This document shows, in pieces, positions 14,301 to 29,300 of a stretch of 64,000 bases of DNA. The position numbers were made by a program, and so were the translations under genes. Numbering within the stretch: position 1 is the stretch's first letter; every line of letters begins with the position of its first letter. The DNA is from Chrysaora quinquecirrha (Eukaryota; Cnidaria; Scyphozoa; Semaeostomeae; Pelagiidae), in NCBI GenBank assembly GCA_014526335.1, contig JACTAT010000013.1:6080182-6144181 (forward strand). The letters run 5' to 3'. The notes beneath the pieces are model-generated. The model made no database searches. It was not told the DNA's origin and worked only from the letters and a program-made list of their open reading frames with translations.

Positions 14301-17300
14301 CGAAAGCTCTTACCTAGAGCTATCAGAATATGCAATTTGTTTCATTGTATGACACTTACAGTGAGAGATATTGACCTCAAATGTTAGATTTTTATGTTTT
14401 ATGACGTCACGAATCACGTGTTTTCTAAAAATAATTCACTTGGGCCCATCTCGGAAAATGAATCTCCAACCTTCAAAGTATCAGAATCAGAAGAAAAATT
14501 TGTGATTAGGCAGTTGCTTAGTTTGTCACAGATATTTCCCTGTCTACTTGCTATTGAACGAGTCTAATGATTATTTTCTTTGAAAAACGTGGTATTTGTG
14601 CAATGTATACAGTGCCTTAAACTGTGCATTTTAGGAATACTGTATTCTAAAATTTTTGCTAAGAAAGTCGCAAGAAAGTTTTGGTACTGAAAACATGAAA
14701 TATCTAAGAAAATTTAAATACTGGCCCAAAAAAAACTTTTTTATAAAAAAACGTGTAACAAGTTTCTTTTTACGGGTGTTATATACTGAGCGGAATTAAA
14801 TTTTCAAGCTTTAGAAACTAGAAGCTTTTGTTATATGATTCATAACCTGTGAGGTAAATCTAAATATACTACCGTCCACTTTGTAAAACGGTCCACATTC
14901 TAAACGCTGTTACAATATGTCGCCCAAATCCGATCTGTCCTGAAGAATATGGTCGGGTCCAATTTGATTCTCCCCAAAACTGAAGTGACTTTATCTACTT
15001 TTATCTTCTTAAATTTAGTATTGCTTTAAAACGGCTTAACAGAGGGTCGGAAACCTTTCAGTACTAGAATAGATTTGGATTTCAGTAATAAAGTAACAGT
15101 AATTTTGACCCCTCTCATATCGAAATTGTGAAATTTGAATATCAAAAAACAGCTGTTCGGAACAGTTGCTTGAACTGTACACATTCCTACATAGCCTTTC
15201 GCAAGATTTCAAAATAATTTTTAAGGCCTTCGACACCATATTTATAGCGAAAACAACATGTCCCTCAGAGTAATATTTGGTAGCAGATTTAGGACTATTA
15301 TTGTCATAAAACCTGCTCATCCTGGTTGTTGTGGAGATGAAGCAATTAATACTGCGATGATGTAAGCTCTAAATTCCACGCTTTTGTTTGACCTGACAAT
15401 ATAAGTCGTGTTGACATGATCTGTAGTGTAGAAACACTGAATGAGAAAGCGCTTGGAGTTTCCTTCACATGTTCACATGATGTTTTGATGACCTGGAATT
15501 TCAGTTTCCATGAATTTGAGCTTTGAAACTGAAAATATTTTCTATGCAGTTCCCTGAAGTTAATTAGTGTTTTAAAAGGATGCCCTTACGTGTGTAAGTG
15601 AATAGCAGAATTCTATTTCCTATTCTTCATTTGACAGTTGCAGCTGTTGAAGATTCTTGTCGATCTTGTGCGTGAAGTCAGAGAAGAAGAGATCACGGAA
15701 TTTGGTAGAAACTTAAAAAGCAAGAGTTTGGTAGGTTTTGAGTTTGCTCATGTTATTCATTAACTCTAATAAAGCTAAAAGTCGTCTATAACTTTCCTTT
15801 GCATGGCATTTATATTGCTTATGAAGGTAAACGTTTGCTGACGCATGTTTATGGAAAGTATTAGAATCTGTATTGTTACACGCTTTTTTTTATAAGCTCA
15901 AGGCCTATTTCTTAAAGTTCCTTATTTTTGGACCTCTTTTGAGATAATTTTGGTTTAAAAAGTTCCTTCATAGTTCCTTAATTTTAACAGCACATACAAT
16001 TTAATGACTAATGTACAGATACACTTGCATGTAAGCAAAGCCCGAGACTACTCAAGGAAACATTTGATACATGCGTAAAGTACAATTTATTTGATTTTCG
16101 ACTGCAAATGAATGGAACGGGCTTTCTAATTCTGGATTGTTTGCAGTGATAAAATATTCAACAATGAAAAGTTCCTTAGTGATTTTCTCTTTAGTAGTAT
16201 AAGTTCTTTAAATTTTCGGGCCTTCTATATGTAGGTTCCTTCTATAAAGAGGCTCCTTATAAAAAAGCGTGTATACAGTAGACGACCTTGAACAACTCAA
16301 AGTGTGCCCTTTTCACTTTTTGATATTCTGTACTGATTTCCCCGTAAAAACTCATTTCTTAATTTAGCGTGATGTTTGCTGACATTTGTCCAGCTGTTGT
16401 AGTATGTCCTTTAACTAGGCATTCAATATAAGAAATTTGTCTCTAATTTAGTTTCTAAACTCGCGTTTGAACCATAGTACAGACACCTACTGTATATTGT
16501 TGTTTGGCTTCTAGTCATTTCGTTGCCTGCCTCTCTTAATTACTTCATAACTGACCGGCAGTTTATCCCCATTCAGAAAGATATCTTTGAGTTCTGTTTA
16601 TATCTATTTGTCGATGTGATTATCCCCAGAATGAGCTGTCAGAAATGATCAAATGACGGCGCCATCCTATCTGTGCTCAAATTTTAAGTACATGTCTTAA
16701 CCATGTGATTCAAGTCGGCTCATTGAACTGTTTTCTTGGCTTGTCAATGTCGGTAAGATAATAGCTTTAGTAAATTGTGCCTTTGAGGCTTGTGGCAAGA
16801 TTAGTTCTGATCTACTTTGTCATTGTGTTGTAGAGATTCAAAGCCGTTGGCAAAGATAAACATGAGAATAAGTACTGGACATTTGGAAGTAAGTGTTTCA
16901 TGTTATCTCCTTGATACTTTGGTTTTATAAGGCTTTCGTTTATGCAGTAATTGCTGTTTCATTCTATTCATTCATTCTTGTATAGCACCAGCTTGATAAT
17001 ATGCTGAATGGACCTAAGATCTAAATTTGCCCTTTGCTAACTTAAGAAACCTAAAGAAACTAAACCCTTTAAGAACTCTTACGTGTTGCCTACCTTCAGT
17101 CACTTATTTAGTCGTTTGAATGTTTCCTAAGGCTCTTAACGTAGAAATCTACGGATCAGTTGTTTAATTCTTTTAGTTAACGTACTTAACACTTAAACTT
17201 AAAATATATCGATACACTGCAAGTTATTAATTTCGTTAAGCTAAAGTTACAGTGTTACATACTTCAAATCGACGACAGAGTTTTCGTTGAAGATCTGTCT

Positions 17301-20300
17301 TTCTTAGGTTAAATTCTTATCATATCGGTGATAAAGAATTCGTCAAGCATAAGCCTAAATGCTAATTTTTAACTGTCTGGTTATTTTGAAACAATTATGA
17401 TTCTGTTGTAGAGTTCCTTCAGATCAAACCACTGATATAACGCAATTCCTTTTACAGTGAACATAACCTGAACCCTCGAATAACAAATGCTGTACGGATT
17501 CTCTCGGTTTAACCAACTACCGACATAACGCACATCTTTCTGGGACACTTTATGGGCTTGTTATGCCGGGATTAAACTGCAGATATGTTGAACGATTGCA
17601 AGTAAAGGGAAACTACAGAAGGTCTTGTTTCGCTCATACAATGCTTCTTCTAGCCTTAAACCGATGAATGTTTTATGACAGTTGCCACGAATCTTAACAT
17701 AAACACGTTCACTTTCAATGAATGACGTCATTAAGCATGCAACTGCCCATCACTTTAAGCAATAAAATCATAAACTTTTACAGCATTAACCGACGTTTTT
17801 TGAGATATTTTAATTAAAAAAGGCAATAAAATATGAATAACAATTACACAAATTTCATAATCAGAAGATCCAGTCTTAAAATCAGGATTGAAAGAACTGC
17901 TTTATCCTTTCTAATCCTCTCTTATGAATTCTCCTCGTGGTTATTAATTTATTAATCCTGCAGTCAGCGGCTCTTATCTTTTATTAATTTGTCACATCAG
18001 CTATTGTTAGAAACGCTAGAATTAAAATATTCATCATGAAAATATGGTTGACCACGTTGTTGTGGGCATTAATTAATGCATAGATTTTCAAGTCTTAAGA
18101 GTATGCAGGTTTGGCCAAAATTGGTCAGTACAGTCAAAATAAAAATCATGAACATTGGGGACAACTAATTCCTCAGCAAGAGATTTCTTTGATAACAGTA
18201 GGATTCTAAGTTAGTTTGCTGGGATTTCTGGAAGGAAAAATTGATTTTATACAAAGTTGTACGAAATCGTTTTAGCTTTTTTGCTTTTAATAATCATGGA
18301 CCCTACAGTGGTAGACAACCAGTAGATTGAAAGAAAACATTTAGAGGGCAATCGCGTCTTCAGCAAGAGATTTTTGATTGTTAGTGATTTTGGCATGAAT
18401 TTATTAAAGCAAAGAAAGATTCGTGAAAGTTCTGTAATTAAAGTAAGCAGTGGTTTGTCAGTACATTCAAGGACCCAGGGCGAAATTTTCGGTTATGTAG
18501 TGCAGTGTTTAGCGTGTTTATGTAATAACAAACCCAACGGATAGGAGTATTCTCTACTCTCCATCGCAACGCACTCCATCGCTGACCTGTCGAAGGCGTT
18601 TAGCAACGAAGCAGACTGCTACTGAGATGATATAGAGTGTTTTCAATCTATCAGCTCATAGGTGTTTGGTGTTGCAAGGGTAATAGAAGGAAATAGATCC
18701 CATCAACTACTTCAACTAAAACTATATCTACTTGCAATATTGATTCTGTCATAAATCCTTTCGAATTGTTCCACAGTTGTATTGTTGATGGTATTTTTGC
18801 ATGTATCAAACTGCAGAAGAAATTAAAAACAAAACAAAATTCACGTTATTATTGTTAAAGAATCGTGTTGTAGTTATCTATATATCTTTCAGTGAGTTTA
18901 GGTTTGACCTTGATAATTCGAAAAGCGAAATGTCGAGTTAGACTCTTCGTGGTTCTAGACTGCTGAGAGAGCTCGTTAGGCTTTTTGGGAAGTGGACAGC
19001 TGGTTCAGTGGACTACAAATAGTTGAATACAACTCGCAGGCCGGATTACACTAGCATCTTCAGGTAAAGTTGCTTCACATTTTTTCTGTGATCGCAGACA
19101 ACGAGAGAATATGACAGTGTAAAACCCTTACAAGTTGCTCGTAGTTGCTTGCAGATGAGGCTTTGGCGAGGTTTTTAATCCGCTTTAATTGACCATCACA
19201 GAGTTTTCATTTGATCGCTGATCAAATTGTTCCTCTTGAATTCTTTATCCTTCAAGCAACTACGAGCAACTTGTAAGGGGTTTTACACTGTCATATTCTC
19301 TCGTTGTCCGCGATCACAGAAAAATGTGAAGCAACTTTACCTGAAGATGCTAGTGTAATCCGGCCTAAACTTACAAGCCTCTGGAGTTAATTAGCCTCAG
19401 GCCTATGTCTTACCAGGAGAAAACAGTTAATTAATTAGCGTTACGCTTATGTCTTACCAGTAGAAAAGCAACTTTCCTTTCAGCTCTCAGAATAGATATT
19501 TTCTGTTGTTCTGTTCTTGTTACATGCAGTCTGTTGTTCTTGTTACATGCAATTCAAATTCCCAAACACTTATCCTCCGTCCCGGAGAGGTTAAGCGCAA
19601 GGTTCTCTCGTGAAAACGTTTATTAACGCCCATTGCGCTTAAAACATTAAATCTTTATATACATCCCTGCAGCAACGTTTGTAATACCGAATTCATGTGT
19701 ACAATTTTCTGTAGTATGGGATGAGGAAGGGTTGAAGTCGGCACATATTTTTAGTTATTGAATTTAGGCTCTGCCCAACCGAACGATAATTGTCAAACAT
19801 CTGAAATTTGTTCGTGAAACAACATGTTTGGCCGTTTGAACACATCACAAAATAGTGTTTGTCACACATTTGAAATTTGCTCGTGAAACAAAATGTTTGA
19901 TCGTTTGGACACTTCACAAAACACTGTTTGTCAAACATTTTGCTTGATACAAGTATGAACTGTTTTCGAATATTTTCAAAAGCTGCTTTTGAAGTTGTTC
20001 AGATGCATTGCTGAGCAAATTCTCCTTGTTAAGCAATGTTTTGTAGCATGGCAAAACTGTCAAACATGGCTTGTAAAGCAAATCTCGCATGTTTGACAAA
20101 TATTGTTTGATGGTTTGGTCAAGGCCTAAATCATTTTCAGTGGATGTTCGTTTTGTAATTTTCATTTTTTCTTTGCAGGTTCTAGACTGTTTAGAGAGTT
20201 TTCCAAACCCAACTCGAGACGGTATGTCTAATCTTCTCGTTTATTTATGCCTGAATTGTCCCTGCAGTTGTATTGCAAGTTACATGTTTTTGACATCGAA

Positions 20301-23300
20301 TTCTGCTCTTTTCTAGATTTGAATCAGTTTGCACTACTCCGAGTGAATGGGAAGGATTCATTTTGTAAGTTCCTTCATCTTGTTCGGATGCCTTTGTTGT
20401 TTATAATATTGCTAGCCTGTATGGATTTCTTAAAAACAAAGCTTTTCAGAAGTTCAAGTCTGTCCCTCATCTGGACTGTCTTCATTTCACTATGAGTTTG
20501 GGAGGTGATTGGCACTTTCATTCGAGCTCATCAGCTCAGTGAAATGTTGTCTACTCTCATGCAGTCCAAGTTTGAACCCCATCAATAGTGGTATTCCACT
20601 TGTTTAAGCATCTTCGTTTCAATAGAATGCACAACCATAAGAGATAAACAGTTCGAATTTGAAGCAGTTCGAATTTGGCGCTTTCCCTATCTCGACTCAA
20701 TCTTTTTCTCTGTTCAAAGTAAACAGTTGTATCTATATTTAAAGTGTCGAATAAACTTTCGTTTAGCTTTATAGTCAAATGAAATGAATGATAGTTAGAG
20801 AAATAGATAAGTACTAAAATGCAATGCATTTATTACCCAAAATTTATTTGATGTTACTCTTCTGCTAAGTATCTAAAAGATGAATATCTGAAAAGTGGTG
20901 AGTGACCTTTTTAACGATGTTAGATATGTGGTGACTAGAACGTAACATACTATAATTGTGTTTATGAGATGCAACAATAGATAGGAATACAAGAGTGAAA
21001 TGTGCAGAGATACAGTTAGATTTCCAGTGAAATGTGACTGACCGTTCGTTCTGTGAGTAATTCTATGAGTAACCCAGTTTATGTGTTCCTGAATGAAGTT
21101 TAATTGCCATTTTGAGGTATGCAGGTAGAACATTTACCAGTTAGGGAAGCAGTTAGTCAATTTTATATATCTCTATTTGGCTAATAAAACACCTCACATG
21201 GTCAATTAAAACTGTACTTTGCTGCATGTATTGCGAACTAATGTAATATAAAGACGACATAAATCCAAATACTAGACCAAGTACTAGACAATAGTCGGGT
21301 AATAAATCGAGATTAATTTGCTGTAGAACAAAAGCTGTAACATCTTCCGTGTTGCTGAGCAATATATGAATGGATACATTGCCTCTATTTAAATGATGTA
21401 ACCATGCCATAATATTCTTGTTTCTGAACAGTGAATCCATGTTAGTAAGTATACAAGTTTGACTGTGGTGTAATGTTTATATTCTTCAATATTTCAGGAG
21501 TTATTATTTTTATATATTTGTCCTGATCTAGGCCAGTTGTACTTGTCATTGCTTATTTGCGGAAAGACGCTGTTTCCGTGTACCAGCAATTAAATATTGT
21601 CTAATTTCTCACTTTATCAATTTTATGATTAATTATACTTAGAATAACAATATAATTATATTTGCTATATAAAATTGATATATACTGATCGTTGAATGTA
21701 TTTTATATACAGAACATTGAGGCCATCACCGAATAAGAACGAGAAAGAACTCCACAAATCATTGAAACATGTTTGGGGAAAATCAAAGATCATATTCAGT
21801 TAGCGCAGTTGAAGATGAAAGGTCATTTGGAATTGAGTCAAATGGCAGTGAAAGAACACTTCGAGGTGAGTGCTAATTCGTCAATAATGCTGGTTTAAAG
21901 GTCTTTTCCAAGGAGAATATTAAATCTGAATTTCAATTTTTCGAGTTCGTACGACTAGTAAGGCATTTATGTGCTTGTTTTTATTGAACAACCAGCTTCA
22001 AGCAGCTATAGTTCTTGTTTCCTTAAATTTCCACAAAGCTTTAGTATTGAATCCTGTAACATTGCGACAATTTAGAAATATTGCATGCAATAATTTGTCA
22101 AGAAAGTTTGAAGAGTTTGTTTTTTTATCTCAAATCGTTCAACAGGTAAAAACTTCCATATTGAGCAAATAAATCATCCTGTCCTTTCATAGCAATCACA
22201 GTAGCTTCAAAGATATGTTTTTTTCAAAATGAATCAGTATGCCAACAGATAGGCCTATCTTGGAGTAACTTTGATGATTTCGTTGTTTCAGTCTATGCAA
22301 GTTTCTTTACAAGAAATTGACCTTATTTTATTTCAAGCAAACAAATCATCTTCTTCTTTACAAACAGTAGCTTTTAAAGATATGTCTATATTCAAAAATG
22401 AATCGTCCAGCCTAAAGATAGGTCTGCCTTTAAATAACTTTGAGCATACTTCGTTGTTTCAGTCTAAGCAAATTTCTGTACCAGGAATGGACCTTGTTTG
22501 CTGATAGAAATTGTTTAGTTGGAATATTATTCTAGCACTGTAAATCGTTTTTAGTACATTTCTAAGTTTTTATCAAGCTTCGTAGTTGGTAGTATTATGA
22601 ATGTAGTAGAGTGTCTCGTTGTTTGGTAGAGATACTACAAAATGGCTTTGAAATAACTGTCTAAAAGAAACAGCTGGAAACCTAGATGTTAAACAGTGTA
22701 GAAAGACTGAACTAAATCCGAAGCTGTTTTATTTAATGTTTTCTTGTGTATTTGAGAAGATGCGATTCGCCATTATTTTGTTGTCTACTGTAGTAGTAAT
22801 GTTCATTCTGCTCTCTGTCAGAATATATATTTCTAGTATAATACAATGGAATAAAACATGTTTTGTTTATAGTATCGAAATGAAGCAACAAGGAGATATT
22901 AACTACACGTAAAACCCTTGTATGCAACTAATATAACCCCAGTAGTGTAGCTATGTGCATGTTGATACTCGGCAGTTAGTATATTTAGTTTCTTACCTCA
23001 ATTAGCTATTACATGTAGATTCTATACCTACTGCTTATTATCATCCTATACTTACATGACCACAGAAGATAAAAGACGTTTTAAAATACTCTGCTAATTA
23101 CTCGCATATTGCTTAATTAGCTCGGATATCAGCCGGCAGACTGCAATTTCATTTCATTCTTATTGCAGTTTGGGTCATTAATTTTTAATTGACTTGTCGA
23201 TATTGTTGAAAAAGCTCACACGAACAGTATGTCAAAGATTAATTACGAATTGGTAATAAGACAAATAACTAGTTGCATCAGAGTCTCTATGATATTCACA

Positions 23301-26300
23301 GTGCCTGCCTATACCCTGCTTCTCAGTCGAAATATAACTGTTATTGACTGAATGCAGGTGCCTTAACGAAGTCTTTTGCAAGGAAAAGAGACCTTAGTTA
23401 TATTCCTATTACTGTTTTTTTTTTAATAAATTATATTTTATCTTACTTTCCTATTCAATGCAGACATAAACAGTTGGGCTAAAAATTTTAAAGTTTTAAC
23501 GTTGAATACCAAAATATCGCAGTGATGCATAATCTCAGAATTTATCAAATTTACGTAATTTATCAAATTTAAAGGCATAAGATCTGAGGTCTGGCCCTCT
23601 GTCTGTTCCCTCTGGTCACATGAATTAAGTGGGACTTAAATTGGCCTATAAGTATTTTAACCTTAAAATAACGTTGACAACATTTTAAGTTGATGTACTG
23701 AATCTTGTTATTCCATTCTTTTTGCCTTGACGTTGTTTGACTTCAACAAAACAAAAATTAACGGTGAATCAGCACAAGTATAATATCTACTGAGGTAAAC
23801 AGCTAGCAATAAAAGCTAATAATGGACAGGCTGATATTAGTTCTGACGTAGCATAGTATTTAAGCATATCCGATATTGCTATAGGTAACGGAAATATTAC
23901 AAAACAAGATATGTATGTATATTACAAGATATGTATGTATATTACAAGATATGTATGTATCAGACTCGGGGTTAGTCGTTGCTTCATGTGCTATTACAAA
24001 ACGTTATCACTGTAACATACTGAAATTCATATTTTATATCTTCGCCTGATACATATGAATATCATAGATACTAATGATACATATTATTATCATAGATTTT
24101 GTTAGTCGTTGCATTTGATGCTATTACAGAACGATTTCACTCTAGCATACTGTAATTTATATTTTTTTATTTTTTCGGCTGATACATGTTAATATCGTAG
24201 ATACTAATGATCCATATTAATATCATAGACTTTGTTGGTCGTTGCATTTAATGCTATTACAAAACGATTTCACTGTAGCATACTCAAAATCATATTTTCA
24301 TATCTTCGGCTAATACATATGGATATCATAGGTACTAATGATACATATTAATATTCATCCCTGCTGATACTATTAAAGACTATCGTATATATTTTTCGTT
24401 GCAGCAAAACTTAGTGTTCGATATCATATACCTCCCCTCAATCTCAACATCAATTATCGTCAAAATAAATACGATTTTTTTTATCCCTTTTATGATTACA
24501 CACACTCTTTTTTATAAGAACAAACTACTTTATAAGAACATCGAAAATTGATTTGTCAAAAAAATAAGAAAAACGTTGGAACATTTCAAGCCTCAGATGA
24601 AAAATAAGAAACAAGAACATGTCTTTTTAGAAATTTCATCCCATGTTAACAAAATAGAACTATGCAGTTACTAAATAAAAGCATAGAGAAGATATCCCAA
24701 ACTGTTACTTAACGTTCGTAGAAGCAATTTGTTGTGTTTGAAAAATCAATGTTGAAATTAGAACACTAAGAGGAACACTCGAGCGTCAAATTATTCAAAT
24801 AATAAGAACATCGAGCCTCGGTAAAAATGGTCTGGTTCTTATAAAAAAAGAGTTCGCAGTTAATCAAAAGGAATACGTTTATTTAGTTGATGCTTTTACG
24901 CCTCGAAAATACATAATTCAATCATTACAAAACTGAGTACTTCTATAATTTAGAATATTCGGGTAGTTATTGTTCATTACCAATCGTTGCGTCACATTTG
25001 AGTTCTTCAGTTTCCCGTCTATTTCTGACCAATCTGATCGTCTTGCCATTTGCAGATGTAGCGACGTTACTCGTTAAGACTTCAATAAAGACAGCTTGCT
25101 TTGGGAAAATTGACAACAATGTTTTGTATTGAATTTAGTTTAACAAGTAAAGTCAATCATCTGTTTGCCAGGTCCTTGTATTTATTCGATCAATAAAACA
25201 ACTGGTCATTGAGTGCGGAATAACCCGCCGGGGCGGCTAAGACCTGTTGGATGCTATGGTTCATGGCTTCATTTCTAATCAAATTCACATTTCACTTAAC
25301 TCCTTGCAAAGGAGTTTACTAAAAGCAATTATTTCCACCTATTGCTCAAGTTTCACTGCAGGAACATAGCTTTATCATTTAAAATACATTCGACTGAAGA
25401 AAGCTGCTTAAAAGGTGTTTTTGTACGTTAAATTATGGTGATGTTGGACTCATTCTGAGCATTGCTAATTGAATGCAAGCGTAAAAACATCAACGTCGTT
25501 TCAGCCTTATCTTCACTCCTCGAATCCGCTTCATTTTATATATTTCTCTCTGGAGACTGAGTCGTCTGGTGGACCTAAATCATTTCAGAAATTTACATTG
25601 CGTTGGGCTGTTATTACGTAAGTTAGCTCTTATTTATAGCTTTTATAACTAGTTTATGGATAGCAATGCGAAGTGTTTCGACATTTCGCATTAAAAACTG
25701 ACCATGAAGATAGTCCTTGAATGCAATATATTTCTACCATAGTCAACATAGACTGTTGGTTATAAAGTAGTTATAACCAATAAATAATGGTATATGGATA
25801 TCACTGAAAATTGCAATTATTACCATTAAATTATATGATATATGAATATAACTTAAAATTGCAAATATTGCCAATAATCTTTATCACTATTATGAGAAAT
25901 GTCTCTGCCAGCACACGTACGAATAAAGAAAGGAAAAAATACTATATAAGGAATAATCTGTATCTAGGTATATAGCGTCTAATGGCTTTGTTGCCTTTCA
26001 TTTAAGAGCGAGTTTGTGAACTAAACCCCAATCGAACAAGTATGTGAAGCTTAAATAAAAGTTCGCTATTATCCATGTGCATTGTATTGTCTTGTATATT
26101 GATTGAATGTGTTATGTTATATGTATGTTATTTATTTCTTGTTATATATACTCGTACTGCCCTTTATATGTATTCGAATTTGAAGCATAACAAGTTCGTG
26201 AATGTAGAATACAAGAAATATTGTTGAGCAGTTCCTTGCAATTAGGTAGTGTTTATGTCTGTATACATAAATGCTCGAATGTGATTTGGTTTTGTATGCT

Positions 26301-29300
26301 TCAGATTGCTATAAATCAGTTGTCGATCATGTCTTTATAAGCAGTTTCAATTTTGTTACTGTTGCAGAGCAAATGCCTAGAGAATATGTTAATAGGAAAT
26401 AGAGAAATGTTTTCAAAACGTCTGTCTAACGTTTTGTGCTTCTGCTAAGTTAGCTTGTGCGTCTTTTTGCCTCCTAGGCAGTTATATACAGTGTCTTGGA
26501 TTACTGGTTGTATAGATGTATATATAGATGTGATCGGATGTTGTGATTAGCGTTATCGTAACCATATATGTCGTAACGAAGCGATCAATTGTCGTTAGTC
26601 TTCGACAATACTGCAAACATAGTTACTGTTTCATTGTTGACTATAAATTGTTCATGAGGAACATGTGTTATGGGTTGTTCATTTAAAATAGAACTTAAAA
26701 GGCTTTAGATTCTGTTGATAAGCGAGCGATTGTTGTTATAGTCTTGTTATCTTTTGCTATCAACTAGTCTTTTATCTGTTGCTATATCACATCTGTCGCT
26801 TGCAGAAGGTTTCAGAATGTATATTCGTGTTATGAGAAGCCTGCTGGTAATCATCTGTAATGTTTATCTTTCACAAGGTCGCATGTGGAATTTAATTTTG
26901 CAGACATGAGGCTCTTTCATAAGCATGATATTCGAGTTGAGAATCCCATTTTATGCTAAAACATATACATACATTATGCATTCTTGTTCTTAATATGGAT
27001 CTTGACTCTAACAGTCATAGAAGAAATTCTCAGGGTTTGCCACAAGATTGTTGTAGTAGTTTCTCGTGCAGTTTTTAACGTTCCAGGACTTTCTAATTTT
27101 CTGCATCTCACAGAGTAGCCTCAAATTTACTACTGTTGAGTCAACTGAAAAGTTGAATATATCGTAATGATCGTAAGCGATAGTGTTAGTTGCTTATAAA
27201 TATTTGGAAACCATAAGGCAATGGAGTTTTCAATTTAAAACAGGGAAAACATTTGTATTGTAGTTGATCTCCGATCATTATTTCTATTAGTTTTGATGTT
27301 TTAGGCAAATGGCTGCTATTGTTTCTTATGAGAGGTTTCTTGTAAAATATAGTTTTATCAAGAGGATCTTCTTAAAGCTAGCCATTTTAAGTTCTATGTG
27401 CCAAGAATCTGATTTTCAGTGACTAGACAAATTAATAGGCAAAGATGAATTTAGGCCCTAAAATTGATTCTTCTTTACACTATATTCTTTGCTGATTGGC
27501 AGTGAAGCTAATTTGACTCGAACATGGACTGTTGATTGAAAATGTTTAGCCTTATTCGATTTTTGCCATTGCTGAGAGAAGACCAACGGAGGTGTTTAGA
27601 TAAATCAGGCACGGAGAAAAGAGGCTAAAACGTGGGAAGATTAAGATTGTTTATAGTTTGCTTGAATTAAGACTAGTTGTAGTTTTGGGACGCTTATTCA
27701 AAAGCTTGTAGTTTTCATGTATACAAGAAATTGGTTTGAGCAGGTCAACAAATTAGGCCATGTGTTTAGAAAGCGAGGAAATATGGTATGTTAGTAGTAT
27801 GTTAGAGTCTAGTCAATATATTCGCTATTTGAATCAATATTCTTGAATTCATATAAGTGCATAGTGTAAACGATAAATGCGTTTAACAAGATACCGTTTG
27901 ATGCGGAGGGCAAGTTTGTACCTTGAAAACGTATTCGTGATGTGTTTATCATTAATCGTGTTTAGCTTTCTGACGATGTAGTGATTTATTTACTAGGATC
28001 TTTGTTAGTTTGATAACTCTGGTAGATTTACGATTAACGCAAAAAGCCTTCGTGGTTTTAATAAACGTTTTCCCCCTTTGATTTCATCCTTGTAAAGTTC
28101 CGCGTGCAAATAAAATAAGCTTTTAAAAAGTATTCACTAATAGACAGCTAATGTTTCGAATGTTTCACACAATATATGCTGTTTATTATTGTGTAATGAA
28201 GGACTGTCTTATTCTTTAAGTTACCTGGCAAAGGGAAAACTCAGAGTGCCAGTTTTTATCCTTGCGGTCTCCACAAGTTCCTTAGGCCCAAATCACGGGT
28301 TCTAGACCAACCAAACGAAAGTCTCGCTGTTTTAATTCAGTTTTCGGAGATTCCGGCAGTTTTACGCTAAAACAAACAGCATTGTTAAGACTTAAAGCCT
28401 TGCGCTTGGAAAGAGACTACAGTACGACAACATGTCAATAATTTATTACGAACAAGCTTGTTTTGTTTTATTTCTTGAATTGCGACTAATTTTCAACATC
28501 CGTTAGCGATACTGATGTCTTAGTTAATTCTACTACGTAAAATGGGTGCCTCATATATTCACATATATTCACTTCATTTATCTATAGCCATTGATATTCC
28601 AACGTTATCTGATTAAAAAAATTATCTCTTTGTAATCCATCTTGCCTCCCTCTCAAAACAATACGCGATTCAAGCAACCTGCTTAATATTCATGGCTACG
28701 AGTCGTATAACCGACCCGTTTGAGCAGAGCGAAAGAATGATATATTAACAGAGTTCAGCGTCTTTTTATCGCATTTCTCAATGTGATTCGTAATTTTGAA
28801 GATTATTTATACCTTAATTCTGAGTAATTGGATGATTCTGTAAGCTTCTTTGGCTTACATCTGTGTGTTTAAGTGTGATCCAATTGGATTTTCCTTTATA
28901 TAGCAAATGATAAGGTCATTTAAGTATCTCAATACTGACATTGACTAAGAGGACAGTTCTGCTTAATTGGATCTGCAACTTAAGCTGCTCTTTTCATGTT
29001 TGATGCATGTACGTACAAAGAAACAACAAGAACAACTGTCATGCAATTTTTGAAATTAGTTTTCTTCAATATTCTGCCTGCATAACTGATACGGATGCTT
29101 TTCATGCTGTTTGTTTGAATAGATGGGTTCTTCAGACAGCATGGTTTCAGTATCGTACACAGTACCAGCAGCACTACAACGGTCCAGAGCACAAACAGAA
29201 CAGGCATGTAGCCTATCGTCAACTTGCCAGATGGTGTTGGGGCTTTCTTGGCAGGGAGGTGAGAGTAGTGCTTCCTGCTTGTGCTGTTTGCTGTATTCGG

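Larger units (their letters stand above)
11168..14544. mobile_element. Non-autonomous DNA transposon with long terminal inverted repeats and TA target site
   Basis: The left arm (11168-11900) and the reverse complement of the right arm (13896-14544) match nearly base for base. The left arm carries about 85 extra bases near 11711-11800. Both termini read GACAGGGAAATATCTGTGAC and both are flanked by TA (11166-11167 and 14545-14546), the target duplication of Tc1/mariner-type elements. The two-kilobase core contains CCGGTACA repeats near 12500-12720 and only short open frames; I recognise no transposase. It sits inside the large intron of the plus-strand gene. Confidence 0.8.
6469..15637. other. 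Large intron, probably hiding one short exon; rich in repeats
   Basis: It contains a CACTC/CACAC microsatellite, a His-codon minisatellite, CCCTCTC-type degenerate repeats, an 85-bp minisatellite and a 3.4-kb TA-flanked element, all listed separately. Splice phases on either side (2, then 0) do not join directly. I looked for the missing exon of about 45 nt but could not identify it. Confidence 0.5.
16889..20178. other. Intron with hairpin repeat and 69-bp tandem duplication
   Basis: Phase-1 intron. It contains the 114-bp inverted repeat at 19038-19366 and a GTTTGACAA-rich tandem duplication at 19792-19940. The rest shows no recognisable structure. Confidence 0.6.
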
